A stretch of DNA of 64,000 nucleotides, from contig CAUJNA010001476.1 of NCBI GenBank assembly GCA_963377175.1, forward strand, positions 1 through 64,000, written 5' to 3'. The notes below the pieces were generated by a model, which was not told where the DNA came from, searched no databases, and worked only from the letters and a program-made list of their open reading frames with translations. This DNA is from Effrenium voratum (lineage: Eukaryota; Sar; Dinophyceae; Suessiales; Symbiodiniaceae). Position numbers and translations under genes: made by a program. Shown here one piece after another: positions 28,801 through 37,617 of this stretch (position 1 is the stretch's first letter; the number at the start of each line of letters is the position of its first letter).

Positions 28801-30301
28801 GGAGAGTCAGGTGACCAACACATCCTTGCAGCATCGCGATTTCTGCATGGCTCAGGAATCTGAGACCTCCATCTTGCTTCAATAGATCTCCGAAAAGTCC
28901 TTTGGCTTGGAGCAGATTGTGAGGCAGGTTGTGTGCATGCCTGTACGACCCCATGACGCACGCGAAGATCGATCCTCCATGCTTGTAACGCTTTTCCGGC
29001 CTATGCGATGGCGCCAGATTCTTGTCCTGGTATTTTTGCAAGACCTCGGGTGCAAGTTCACACTGGCAGCTCCTGGCCTGGTCCGGCGAGAGTATCACAT
29101 CGCATTTGGTGAGGCTGACTGCAAACTGCGGTATCCATCCACAACAAGCCGCCGTTGGGTGTTGCTGATCAAGCGTGTTCCTGTAAACCGCAAGATATCG
29201 CTTCCGATGCTGTGGCAGGACTTCTGACAGGTCTGATGTGGTCTCCCAAACTTGCTGATAGTGGGCAAAATCAAGCAAAGCGTGGACCCATGCCCACTGT
29301 TCATGCGTTCGGAAACCTGCAACGTTCTCAATGAGAATGATTGACGGTCGCGCAAAAGCCAGTTTCATGATAGCATGCAAAACTGCCGTACCCGATTCGT
29401 GGCTGAAACCAGTTTCCCAGCCCGCCGTGGACCATGGTTGACAGGGACTACTCATCATAGCAATGTCAAAAGCCTGAAGTTGTTCTTCCCCCAGCCACGT
29501 ATGGTCAGCAACATCCGCCTGTATGACATCCGTCTGATGTGAGTTACCCCACTGTTTTGCATTCTCGGCATAGCATTGTGCCGCCTGTTGGTCTCTATCC
29601 AGGGCCCAAACCATCTGAAAGGAAGGGTTATTCTTAAGGACCGACTCAAGGGCCTTCATTGCACGGTGCCAACCTCCAAACCCTCCGCAAAAAACATCAC
29701 AACATTTGATGTCAGTGCCTCCTGGCTGTCGAGGTTGTGTCAGCGGCACCAAAAAGGCCTTTTGCGCAGTGATGTGGCCCTCCCATTGCTGTAAACCAAC
29801 CGCAAAAACCGGACCTGGGTGCTTCAGTAGGTAATCCCACTGCTTTGTTGTATATTCCACGATGATCGTCCGTTGAGAAACATTGCACTGACACCTGGAC
29901 GTCAGAATCTCCTTGAGCTGATGCCTGCTGGGCCGGATTGCGTTGATGTGGGCCTGAACCAAAATCCGGTTGTCCTCCTCCTTGGTGGGTTCGTCGTGCA
30001 TCAAGAGTGCTGTGAAAGATCTATTCAGACACATGCATATTTTGTCAACCGGCAAATACTCCATCACCGCGCTCTTGAAAGCCGCCCTTGATACTTGATC
30101 AATGCTTGGCAAGCAATCCGTCCTTCGTCCATCAGTTGTACGCCAAGCTGCTTCCTGATGGAGCGGTTCTCCAATGTGTGTTGGTACCCCGACCTCTGCT
30201 CTGGGCATCCGTTGCCCCTTCTCCCCGGCGTGGGGGCGACCTGGATCTTGCCGGCCGGCTGGATCTAGGGGCATCAGGAGGTGGGGCCGCGCCTGGTTCA
30301 A
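25805..30301 (-). CDS. LINE-encoded protein with a C5-cytosine DNA methyltransferase domain and C-terminal coiled coil
   Basis: About 1,498 residues in the +1 frame relative to ORF1, overlapping it by 170 bases, so expression may need frameshifting. The methyltransferase spans about residues 200-540 and has the standard motifs: I, DVFCGGFGG (about 205); IV, SSPCQPWS with the catalytic Cys (about 284); VI, IENVAG (about 326); VIII, QHRKRYLAVYR (about 365); IX/X, HAEIAMLQGC and LGNAISVP (about 490-515). All are intact. The long remainder is unrecognised until a coiled coil with several LEKKLQ-type heptads near the C-terminus, comparable with the multimerisation helices of LINE ORF1 proteins. 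Methylating its own new DNA copy is a plausible role. Confidence 0.88.
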   Translation of the reverse strand: MNQARPHLLMPLDPAGRQDPGRPHAGEKGQRMPRAEVGVPTHIGEPLHQEAAWRTTDGRRTDCLPSIDQVSRAAFKSAVMEYLPVDKICMCLNRSFTALLMHDEPTKEEDNRILVQAHINAIRPSRHQLKEILTSRCQCNVSQRTIIVEYTTKQWDYLLKHPGPVFAVGLQQWEGHITAQKAFLVPLTQPRQPGGTDIKCCDVFCGGFGGWHRAMKALESVLKNNPSFQMVWALDRDQQAAQCYAENAKQWGNSHQTDVIQADVADHTWLGEEQLQAFDIAMMSSPCQPWSTAGWETGFSHESGTAVLHAIMKLAFARPSIILIENVAGFRTHEQWAWVHALLDFAHYQQVWETTSDLSEVLPQHRKRYLAVYRNTLDQQHPTAACCGWIPQFAVSLTKCDVILSPDQARSCQCELAPEVLQKYQDKNLAPSHRPEKRYKHGGSIFACVMGSYRHAHNLPHNLLQAKGLFGDLLKQDGGLRFLSHAEIAMLQGCVGHLTLRGTDKSMSLILGNAISVPHAALTIANGLTAFHRGRKFAIDPGVAVQGVLAKRLKACHVQIRIEDQAVFIIDAKETTEQVGSDGISPTLISDDFLTTHFDCDEDRVFVHAQDAECMHWFQTHLQASRIRERPSVVILEVPHQQVHLNASFECIIADRCIIITRHECKLTEDRMRVYLPEVPSLSQCIVCENACGAQIATVGEQPDKACRPVKCRTNIARSHDIFRARGTLAIVNEDFRSLIQAEVPKQLKQLGWEVAIRCLGESNEPQMCVQPLPSGFRVGMDMMQDVLLHVASFGSAMSDIGHRARGGSEVLPSRHMECAIAWAGGAATYLQMPCTSTAGQVVRAFVADHQQEVREVRHDGKWVSLCEPAEPFTRGVLRCHAPGLAGGAQKKQVAGPVRAQIAQVLLDGGCQIKRISDIVEQLSKKADPLEIDRILQTTDQQDKASALYGLAERLNIATPKKMDAKPATSARRPEQHIQCNPKMYALDPGFFANQDGTQPSILQEISHKATGVVLASHQEALPWLQAGHHPKDELAVLLLQHVNSDDFPDYHMQILTCPATDAQGNRVVLRAQMIQMGQVDIKLALENHKPATGATAPCHFTADAEDFEPQAWSVLISSPVKHILARLEETSRKAIVHIWGRSYQRNGKPSNPAQATSVRFYAQVDQTEIPKLTQQSGAASVSITAIGADGRPLQDNALIWVKDKTPADLSILLQKLSAHAGWIRGRKGVAIRVPITQHQEAWKIIRPGETLQQAIPSNFKYTLFPVPEGVTAEGLMNVAGKMNWNFRPIKRLGPAKWLIASEKTAPTQVALIEDQAVLVTEVRPKDMKQQQVILTDPQHRKPVPQKPLQTSSADPWQSGADPWAQHGARSTGSQLKIPVPAPRQPAGPNQTLSDVQDTKIQALEKKLQDVATGLRDEMQDVQKAQKTDIRELEKKLQGEMASVRNELQTSFQDTLQQALAAQSSELLTAITSLQSGPKDKKQKTRSYKGDDAAMDDL

Positions 30302-31379
30302 TTACCACCGTACTCGACGAGGCTCGCAATGGGTTCCACACCGGGGGTCCTACCACAAATCTGCTCATTCCTGTCCACAGGTAAGGCAAATGCTGATCTG
30401 CTCCATCTGCTCTCCAGTCATCCGTGCGCTGGAAAGGCGGCCTATTCAGCTGGATCGGTGCCACATGGGTGGTGCGCTCAGGTCGCAACATGTCAACCGT
30501 AGTTCCCGGAGGAAGATTATCTGGTATGTATAATGCAGTGCGCGGGATCCGGTGATGTCTGGTCAAACGAATTCTGTCAGTACCTGCTGGAAAAAAGACC
30601 TGCCACTGGTCAGACAACGCGTTTTCACCCTCGCTTGATCCCCCGGGCAAACCTTTCCACCTGACCCTCAGGACATCATCCTGCTTGAGCATGTCGGTCA
30701 TCAAGACTGATTTACCATTCCTGAGCGCTCGAATCCGGTGTAGTTGAAAGCCCATGTCTTGCAACAACTGCCCAACCGCACGCTGCCGAACATATTCAGG
30801 CATAGCGGAGTTCATACTCGGCTTTGCTATCCAGATCTTGATATCATGGCAAAAGCGTCGATCAAGTCCCTGCGGTTCCGATGATCTCCGGCAACGCCTA
30901 CCAAAATCGGTCCTCACTGGATGCCCCTCAAATTTATCCGCAATCTCGGTGAGCTCCATCTGAAAAGACTTCATCCGGAAGAGTCCTCCATGGTAAAAGA
31001 GTGCATCGCTCTCAACCGGAATATTCGTTCCTCCAAAGGCCAGAGTCCACTTCCTGCTGTCCACTCCCAGTGCCTTGTAAATAGCAAATTGTAATGTATC
31101 GCCTGGCTGAAAAGGAATACGGCACTGTCCACGTCCCTTGATGTTCAAGTCGAACCACAAGTCATGCATGTACGACCCAACAAATGCCTGAATGTCATTC
31201 CAGGTTTGCATCTCGACCGGAAAATTCGGCAAATGCATGCCGCACATGCCATCATAGTCAAACCGTTTCGCATGTTTCCACGGACCAAGAGGAAGGAAAC
31301 CCAAATTCCTCTCTCGCTCACTAAGGAAACCCATGTTACCAGTCTGGCTGCTGAAATTCATACACGCAGATCGCATCAA
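30132..31379 (-). CDS. LINE ORF1, N-terminal element protein of unknown fold
   Basis: 415 residues. The middle holds a region with LQFAIYKALGVDSRKWTLAF, and the C-terminal 60 residues are rich in Pro, Arg and Ser (ARSRSPPRRGEG), suggesting RNA binding. It is the first frame after the element 5' end and overlaps the methyltransferase frame by 170 bases in a different register. I see no zinc knuckle. A structural, Gag-like role is inferred from position. Confidence 0.6.
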   Translation of the reverse strand: MMRSACMNFSSQTGNMGFLSERERNLGFLPLGPWKHAKRFDYDGMCGMHLPNFPVEMQTWNDIQAFVGSYMHDLWFDLNIKGRGQCRIPFQPGDTLQFAIYKALGVDSRKWTLAFGGTNIPVESDALFYHGGLFRMKSFQMELTEIADKFEGHPVRTDFGRRCRRSSEPQGLDRRFCHDIKIWIAKPSMNSAMPEYVRQRAVGQLLQDMGFQLHRIRALRNGKSVLMTDMLKQDDVLRVRWKGLPGGSSEGENALSDQWQVFFPAGTDRIRLTRHHRIPRTALYIPDNLPPGTTVDMLRPERTTHVAPIQLNRPPFQRTDDWRADGADQHLPYLWTGMSRFVVGPPVWNPLRASSSTVVIEPGAAPPPDAPRSSRPARSRSPPRRGEGATDAQSRGRGTNTHWRTAPSGSSLAYN

Positions 31380-31480
31380 GAAAATGGAATGGCCCCGATT
31401 CGTCCGACCACAGTCTCAAGCACAAGAAACCATGGCCCTCAAGCAAGGCTACCACTACAAGGACCCGAGCCGAAACCTTG

Positions 31481-31494
31481 GCACCTGGGTGAGC
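31481..31494 (+). repeat. Right target-site duplication of the LINE
   Basis: Identical to 19,748-19,761 (GCACCTGGGTGAGC). The bases on either side differ, so the duplication is 14 bp. Confidence 0.9.
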
Positions 31495-31737
31495 TCGCAG
31501 AAGCTGAGGCTCATCAGCGCAGCCGTGCGGGTCAACATGCAATTCCTCTGCTGCTGGAGGCTGCGCAACCAGCACGAGCTGGACGCCGTCATCGAAGAGC
31601 TGAGCGCCCTGCTGCCGAAGGAGCAGCTGTACCGGCTGTATGAGCAGGCGACCCGAGAACCTTACAGCTTCCTCTTCGTGTACTACCTGAAGCCGAAGAA
31701 CGAAATGTTCTACAAGCGCTTCGAAGAGCGTTGATGG
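31495..31737 (+). pseudogene. Packaging ATPase, second copy, 3' part
   Basis: It resumes at SQKLRLISAAVRVN and runs through LLPKEQLYRLYEQATREPYS to a stop after FEER at 31,735. The homologous copy goes further, and here the next frame continues with FLGQKLFASSTLINAKCENI (about 31,760-31,810), so another shift near 31,730 is likely. Together with 19,308-19,761 this is one gene interrupted by the LINE. Confidence 0.75.
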
Positions 31738-31857
31738 GAGCGGCGCTCGCTTCCTGGGCCAGAAGCTGTTCGCCAGCTCCACGCTGATCAACGCGAAGTG
31801 TGAGAACATCTCCAGCCGCCCGTCGTCCGCCGGACGGGCGGTTTCCTAAAGAAAAGG

Positions 31858-32040
31858 ATGACGACGATCTACGTGGACAGCCGCAAGAGGGTGGCCGGCT
31901 CGGACAGCGACTTTGAGGTCGACCTGGGAGAGTCGCTGCACTTGCAGAGCGACGCCCGGCTGGCCGTCTACAAGATCCGCTTGGCCGACAGCTTCCTGTC
32001 CACGGACCGCGGCCGCTACCTCTACTGGGTCGACGCCGCT
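31858..32040 (+). pseudogene. Penton-like candidate, second copy, N-terminal part only
   Basis: Starts MTTIYVDSRKRVAGSDSDFE and follows the first copy closely for about 61 residues up to YLYWVDAA, then the similarity stops abruptly near 32,040 and unrelated DNA begins. CCTAAAGAAAAGG lies directly before the ATG, as in the first copy. The gene order ATPase then this gene is the same in both copies. Confidence 0.65.
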
Positions 32041-32876
32041 CGGCACGCGACCCCCGTGATGTTGCGTTGATCCCCAGGCCCCCCCAGGTAGGTTGAGGTG
32101 TCCCCGATCCGTGCCCCCCTGTAGCACCTCCATCGGCGAGAGGTTGGGTCGTCGCGTGTCAAAACCACGATTTTACATGGAAAGTCTACGAGGGCTCACC
32201 TTTGAAAAATTGGCATATTGCCCTGATTTGTTTTTTTGGCGAGAAACCTTCCCACACCGGCCGCAAAACGTGGTGAGGGAAGGGTGAGCAAGCGCAGAGC
32301 ACAGCTTTCTTTGCCGGCAGCAGGCGATCGGGTGGTGCCAGGGATTGGCTGGCGGGGGAGGCGGGTGGCGACGGACGGCCACGGAGCAAGCGGCGGAGGC
32401 GCTGAGCAAGCGCCAAAAAGGCTGCCAAGCAGGCAGCTGGATCCGCGCTGTGGCTGGGTGCTGGCCACAGGTGCTGGCCACAGATGCTGGCCACAGGTGA
32501 CGACAGGCTCCCTGGCCGCCATTTTATGCCTTTTTTTGGGAACAGGGGAATAAACAGGATGCGTTTGGGGGAACACGGGCAACAAAGGAAACTATGTGAT
32601 GTGCAGTTTTTTTTGCGCGTCTGCGAGCCAAATGTGCTTATTTTTCACACAAAAAACATGTCTCGGCGAGTTGTGTGGTGCTTGCAGTCTCATCTGTCAG
32701 TCCTGGTTGTGCTGGGTGCCCTGGGGTCCCTGAAATCCCCGGGGTCCCTGAAGTCCCTGGGGTCCCTGGGGTCCCTGAGGTCCCTGGGATCTCCCGGTCC
32801 GTTCTCTCCACGCCTCGGCGGGTTTTTCCGGGCGTGTTCTTTTACGTCGGCAATCCACGACCAAAAGAACGCCGGT
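32041..32876. other. Gene-free stretch with simple repeats
   Basis: No credible coding frame. It contains three copies of a 13-bp unit (G/A)TGCTGGCCACAG at 32,458-32,496 and a GGGTCCCTG-type 9-bp minisatellite at about 32,724-32,795, which yields collagen-like artefact translations. Confidence 0.6.
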
Positions 32877-33376
32877 TTAGAATGGACAGGAGTCCCCACC
32901 CGTACCGGGCTTCACCTGTAGATCCCTCACTTCCAACACCAAACCACACTGCTTACCCATGATCCAGACTTGCCTGGCCTCGACGCGGGCCTGGCGCTCG
33001 CAGCCGGCGAGGGCCTCGGGCCTTTGGATCTTGTTGCCGTCGGTGTCCCAGAAACGGACGTTCCGTGCGTCCAGCTTGCACTTCAGGAAGGTGGCGCCCT
33101 GCCAGGACTCTTTGAGGCAGCTCTGCCACCTGTCAGTCGCCCCAGATGCGGTTGGACCGCAAAGACAGCTCGTTGACGCACTTCTTCTCGAAGTCATCCC
33201 GGCCCCCCAGGCCTCGGAGCCTCTCTCCATGGCAAGGCACACGTTCTGCCTGGATCCTTGGTCCTCGCCAAAGCTGCTGGGCTCCCACAGCATGTGGGTC
33301 CACTCGGATTGCCAGACTATGGGCTTCCCCTCGCACCTCAAGGGCGCCGAGAGGTCTGCACCTCCCCGACTGTCAT
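32877..33376 (-). pseudogene. Decayed viral gene, possibly a single-strand DNA-binding protein
   Basis: From ATG 33,376 the pieces read MTVGEVQTSRRP, then CEGKPIVWQSEWTHMLWEP, DDFEKKCVNELSLRSNRIWG, and finally VWIMGKQCGLVLEVRDLQV ending in DSCPF at 32,877. At least three frameshifts separate them. A C-terminal tail ending in Phe is typical of single-strand DNA-binding proteins, and viral replication modules often include one, so that is my tentative call. TATAAGAAAAGAG lies about 50 bases upstream, like the motif before other viral genes here. It is isolated from the other virus fragments. Confidence 0.35.
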
Positions 33377-34499
33377 GTTGCTGGCGATGGCAGTTAATTT
33401 GACTGGGTTGCCGGTCTCTTTTCTTATAGGGCGGACAAAACAAACGGTCCGACCAAAGTGTCGGCCCCAGATCAAGCGGCTCGAGAGCCATTTCCGGAAA
33501 AGGGGTGTTTTTTGTCATTTTTTCCGGAAACTCTTTTTTTGCACGGGTTTTGCGCACAAAAAAATGACAGGTTCTTGCTGTTGTTTCTCACGGTTTTACG
33601 TTGTCGGGTGTGAGCACTTGCCGCAGCCTTTTGGGGACACTTTTGGGTCCGGGGCGGTGGGGGGGGAACCGCTCGCGGGTGCAAGGCGTGGTTTCGACCC
33701 CACGTACAGTGTGCCGGCCATGTGGAGTTGGAGAACGGCGTCCCGCAACAGGCTTTGTGACCTCGAGATCTACCGCCTGGGCCTTCGCTTGGCTGTTTGC
33801 GCTGTCACTGCCAAGCCCAACTGATCTTGGAGGTTTGGGCCCAACAAGCCTTGCTTCTCGTGCCAAGGCTTGTTTAACCGCGGGATCTACATTGCCCGGA
33901 CCTTTTGCTGTTTCCGTTGCCGTCGCCAAGTGCAGCTGATCTTTTGAGGTGATCCGTGAGGCTCTTGCTCAACTCACCGTCTGTCAGGCTCCCTTTATGT
34001 TTGACCCGCCGAGCAATCACGTCACATGCCAGGCGCCAGGATCCACTGCGACGTGCAGATCTTCTCGCGGTGCGGCCCTTTGGAGTTTTTTTTTTCACAT
34101 TTTGTTTGGCCGCTTGCAAGGTGGATCCACAATTCGTTCTACAGGACTCCTGTGCAGGTTGCGCGGCGTTTTCATGGTCTGGTCCAATTTGCCAAGTTGA
34201 CCTGGTGAGGCCACGTGGATCTTCCTGTGTTTGTGGGTCTCTAGGGTCCCTAGGGTCCCTGGGGTCCCTGAAGGTTCCCTAGCGTTCTTGACGCAAGCAT
34301 CCGTCAATCTGAAGCGTCGTTGGAAACCCTGCGGACCCCAGGGGACGCCAGGGACCCTAGGGACCCTAGGGACCTTAGGGACCCGGGGACACCCTGTGGT
34401 ACCTGGGGTGACAAGGTGGGGTGCAACGAACATTCCTGCGGTCAATTGCAGGTTTTTTGCTGGAAGCGACTTGTGAAGTGGTTTTTGATCATGTATCGG
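33377..34499. other. Gene-free stretch, includes inverted GGGTCCCTA minisatellites
   Basis: Several frames are open but none has convincing protein character. It includes T-rich patches (33,508-33,560 and 34,086-34,100) and the inverted minisatellite pair at 34,231-34,395. Confidence 0.5.
34231..34395. repeat. Inverted pair of 9-bp minisatellites
   Basis: CTAGGGTCCCTAGGGTCCCT at about 34,240-34,270 is answered by AGGGACCCTAGGGACCCTAG at about 34,350-34,380, in inverted orientation about 80 bases away. The arms could pair into a long GC-rich stem. The same units recur at 32,724, 35,196 and 35,712. Confidence 0.7.
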
Positions 34500-35072
34500 T
34501 TTCAGTAGATACAGATCTATTTATTTGTGTACATTCATAGATTTATCAATTTATAGATCTTTATATTATTATATTTCTAGATTTGTAGATCTATACATTC
34601 ATAGATTTTTAGATTTGTAGATTTATCAATTTATAGATCGATTTTTTATTATATTTCTAGATTTGTAGATCTATACATTCATATATTTTTAGATTTGTAG
34701 ATTTATCAATTTATAGATCTTTATATTATTATATTTCTAGATTTGTAGATCTATACATTCATAGATTTTTAGATTTGTAGATTTATCAATTTATAGATCT
34801 TTATATTATTATATTTCTAGATTTGTAGATCTATACATTCATAGATTTTTAGATTTGTAGATTTATCAATTTATAGATCTTTACATTATTATATTTCTAG
34901 ATTTGTAGATCTATACATTCATACATTTTTAGATTTGTAGATTTATCAATTTATAGATCTTTACATTATTAGATTTCTAGATTTGTAGATCTATACATTC
35001 ATACATGTTTAGATTTGTAGATTTATCAATTTATAGATCTGTACATTATTAGATTTCTAGATTTGCAGATTT
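34500..35072 (+). repeat. 80-bp AT-rich tandem repeat, about seven copies
   Basis: The marker ATATTTCTAG (later AGATTTCTAG) recurs at 34,571, 34,651, 34,731, 34,811, 34,891, 34,971 and 35,051, exactly 80 bases apart. Copies differ by a few substitutions, and the last three share the newer variants, as expected of stepwise amplification. There are no genes within. Confidence 0.95.
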
Positions 35073-36768
35073 TTAGACTGATAGTCTACGTTGCTTTGGT
35101 TTGCGTAGCAGAACGACTTTGTTCAATGGAGGTTCAAGGCACGCCACTTCCCAGAGGCTCCCCCCTTCCAAGACCTGCGGAGTCCCCGGGGTTTTTTAGG
35201 GTCCCTAGGGACCCCAGGGACCCCAGGGACGCTCGTCGACCCAGGCCGGGCCAGTAGAAGACGCCTGGTGCCCAGCAGATTCCAGCAGCAGCATGTGCAC
35301 ATGTGACTTTCGGAGGAGTTGGTCAGAATTTGGCAGACGAGTTGATCAGACTTTGGATGTGAGGGCTTGCGAAGCTGATTTTGGCTGAAATCTGAAAGTT
35401 GCTTGTGGATCTTGTTGCTATGTCCTTCAATGCAGTTGCGGGCTATCTCGGCGACCTTGCCCGCGGCAAGCGGAGGGTGACTGCGAGCCGGCCAAGTCTG
35501 ACTGGGAAGACTTGCAGGCCGCCGTCTTGGCCGGTGACACAAAGGCCCTGCAGGTGGCCGACGCAGCGATGGCGCAGGCCAAGAGCCGCACTGACGCCGA
35601 GCGCATGGAGGCGTTGGAACGCCTCCTGCAGGAGGAGTCCGTGGAGGACTGGTGGAGCCTGCAGCTCGGCGCTCCGCGTGCAGCCATGCCTGCCTCTGAC
35701 AGCGTCTCATCCAGGGACCCCAGGAACCTCAGGGACCCCAGCAACGCCAGGCGCCCCAGAAACCTCAAAACTTTCAGAGACCCCTGAAACCCCCGCCCTC
35801 CAGGGCACGACAGCTTGTGACTTCCGCGGTGCCGATTTCGGTTGCTTGTTTTGCAGGCAGGCCAGTTTGGTATCTCGCTTGGACTTTGATGCAGCGGCAG
35901 GATGTGGGTCAGCCAGTCTGACGGATGGACGCTGCGAAGCCTTGCAAGGCTTGGCCCGACCGACCTTCAGGCCGCGAGTGAAAAGGAGGAGGAGCATCCA
36001 AACCCGTGCGTTGGTGTTGCCAAAGAAGCCAGTCAATCTTGTGTTTGCTCTGGAAACTTGGCTCGAGGGTACTCATCAACACTGACACAACAACAGCTCG
36101 CAATGGTTGCCCGATAGGTCTAGTGCCAGTGCTTGAGGAATCGCAGGCCGCTCAAGCGCTTTTCGAATAGCCATGGCGATGATGCGGACCAGGACCAAAA
36201 GCCGAGGCTGGCAAGCTTGTGACGCTACCGTGCCCGCGGTGGGCAGCGGCCAGGTATGTGCCTCTGCCTTCTCGGGATCGCATTGGCGCTGCTCGTGCAG
36301 CCGAGCACGGCCTGGGTCTTGGGACATATTTTTCCCGAAGGTTTTCGGGTTTCAGGAGTCCCTTGTCGCCGCCCAGGACTTTGCTCGAGGAGTTCCTGGG
36401 CTGAAGGAGCATGAAGTCCCTCCTTTGGATGTTCTTGTTTCGTGCTGAGTGCCAGGACAGCATATTGGCCCAGTTCTCAGAGTTGCCCGCAGGCGCAAGC
36501 AGATTGCACTTTGGCTCTTTCAGGCAAAACGGCACCCGTTGCATGCCGGAGTCGCTCGGCGCGCCGGGGCTGCGCAAGAGGACTCCTCCGACCCGAAGCC
36601 TGTTCGCATCGTTTGCCGGTTGCCGCCAGGACAACAGTGGCCAGGCCTGGGGGACACGTGCATCGGGCTTGAACGTTGGGCTTGTTGGTTGTCAGGACCG
36701 GCGCGATCTCGAGGAGGCGGCGGACCTTCAGAGAAAGCGACGTCCCAGCTTGGCCTCGCTCAGGTGGT
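35073..36768. other. Stretch upstream of the Crinkler-like gene, with possible early exons
   Basis: Besides the exon candidate listed at 35,470-35,700, the sequence has short open patches, for example near 36,350-36,440, that read like protein (GLKEHEVPPLDVLV) but whose splice borders I cannot fix. GGGACCCC minisatellites lie at 35,196-35,232 and 35,712-35,790. Confidence 0.4.
35470..35700 (+). CDS. Candidate early exon of the Crinkler-like gene
   Basis: The frame reads DWEDLQAAVLAGDTKALQVA, then AQAKSRTDAERMEALERLLQ, and ends VEDWWSLQLGAP before a minisatellite. It is acidic and helical, like a coiled coil. Exon borders are not certain. I link it to the downstream gene only because of strand and spacing. 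Confidence 0.3.
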
Positions 36769-37034
36769 TGCAGAAGCCGACAGGGTGCTGGAGGACAACG
36801 GCACGGTGAAAGAGACCAAAGCCGTCTTGCGCCGCTGGAGCAGCACGTGGGTCGGGGTTGCAAGAGCGGTGAAAGTGTTGAGCTCAGGAAAAGCGCAGAA
36901 GATATATCCAGGAAGTGGACCCTTTCAGGGAAGAAAGACGAGTTGCAACAAAAACTGCGCGAGTTTGTGGAGGAGGCAGGACTGCGTGCTTTGTCTGAGA
37001 TTCGCAAGCGGTTTGCGTGCGACGCAGGCCAAAG
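36769..37034 (+). CDS. Candidate exon(s) with a SAP-like segment
   Basis: Two neighbouring frames look coding: AEADRVLEDNGTVKETKAVL (about 36,773-36,832), and then KSAEDISRKWTLSGKKDELQ followed by QKLREFVEEAG (about 36,890-36,980). The latter resembles the LxxxGKKxELxxRL core of SAP-type helices. A short GT-AG segment could join the two frames, but this is unproven. Confidence 0.3.
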
Positions 37035-37346
37035 CAACCAAAAAGGGCTTGGAAGAGGCCGTCGGTTCGTGCGCACAGCTGGGGTGTGTGAGTCGAGTTG
37101 GTGCAATTGGTCCGCCAGGATTCCCACAAGGCACAGGTCCAGATCTCGGCGTTGATGTGATTTTTTTGCCTAAATTTCAGCTCTTGAGGTGACAAGCTGG
37201 CACCCTGGGCGTGGCGGAGTTGCTTCGCGCGCCAGCCCGCAGCAGGACGCTCCAATCAGCAGTTGTAAATTTGGCCGGTTGCAATCGTGCCAGGACAGTG
37301 GTGCGGAGGCCGGGGGCTCGCATGCGCCAGGCTTGCTTGTTGGTGA

Positions 37347-37617
37347 GTGCTGGCAGGACTGGCTCGCCAAGAGCTGCGAGGAGGTGGAGGGCTTCAAGAA
37401 GGCCCAGGTGCCCAGTTGGGCAGAGGCTGTGCTGATTGACGGCGGGCTGGAAGCAGACGATGAGTTCATCCAGCGGACGGTGACCGCACTGCGGCAGCAA
37501 GGCGTCACCGGCAAGTCCCTGCTGGAGCTGACACTGGACGAGCAGATTGCAGCTGGAATCCCACTGGGCCCTGCAAAACTGCTGACCAAGAAGATCCAGT
37601 TGTTGCAGGAGCCCCAG
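37347..37617 (+). CDS. Exon with a SAM-like domain
   Basis: The frame reads DWLAKSCEEVEGFKKAQVPS, then VTALRQQGVTGKSLLELTLD and IPLGPAKLLTKKIQLLQEPQ. This is the length and pattern of a sterile-alpha-motif-like bundle (G-x-L-L-x-L-T followed by GIxxGPxxKIxxxI). The exon ends in phase 0 at an AG|GC donor at 37,617, which joins in frame to the exon at 38,883. The 5' border is placed at a CAG acceptor near 37,347-37,355. Confidence 0.5.

Larger units (their letters stand above)
19762..31480 (-). mobile_element. 11.7-kb LINE-type retrotransposon carrying a DNA cytosine methyltransferase
   Basis: The element is flanked by identical 14-bp target duplications and reads right to left. Its order is a short 5' region, ORF1 (31,379-30,132), a methyltransferase ORF (30,301-25,805) and an endonuclease-RT-RNase H ORF (25,567-20,066), then about 300 bases of 3' untranslated sequence. 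There is no poly(A). The 3' end instead has two copies of ATTTTCCTGAGC (as read on +). All three large frames are open, so the copy is young. Retrotransposons that have acquired DNMTs are known from dinoflagellates. Confidence 0.85.

Noticed and set aside
32675..32962. Collagen-like GVPEVPG protein
   Set aside because: It is the translation of the 9-bp GGGTCCCTG minisatellite, and the same happens at other copies of the repeat.
33601..33939. 112-residue + strand frame
   Set aside because: No domain, repeats or neighbours support it. The composition looks like GC-rich non-coding DNA.
34500..35072. CRISPR-like array
   Set aside because: The 80-bp period is a continuous satellite with no unique spacers.
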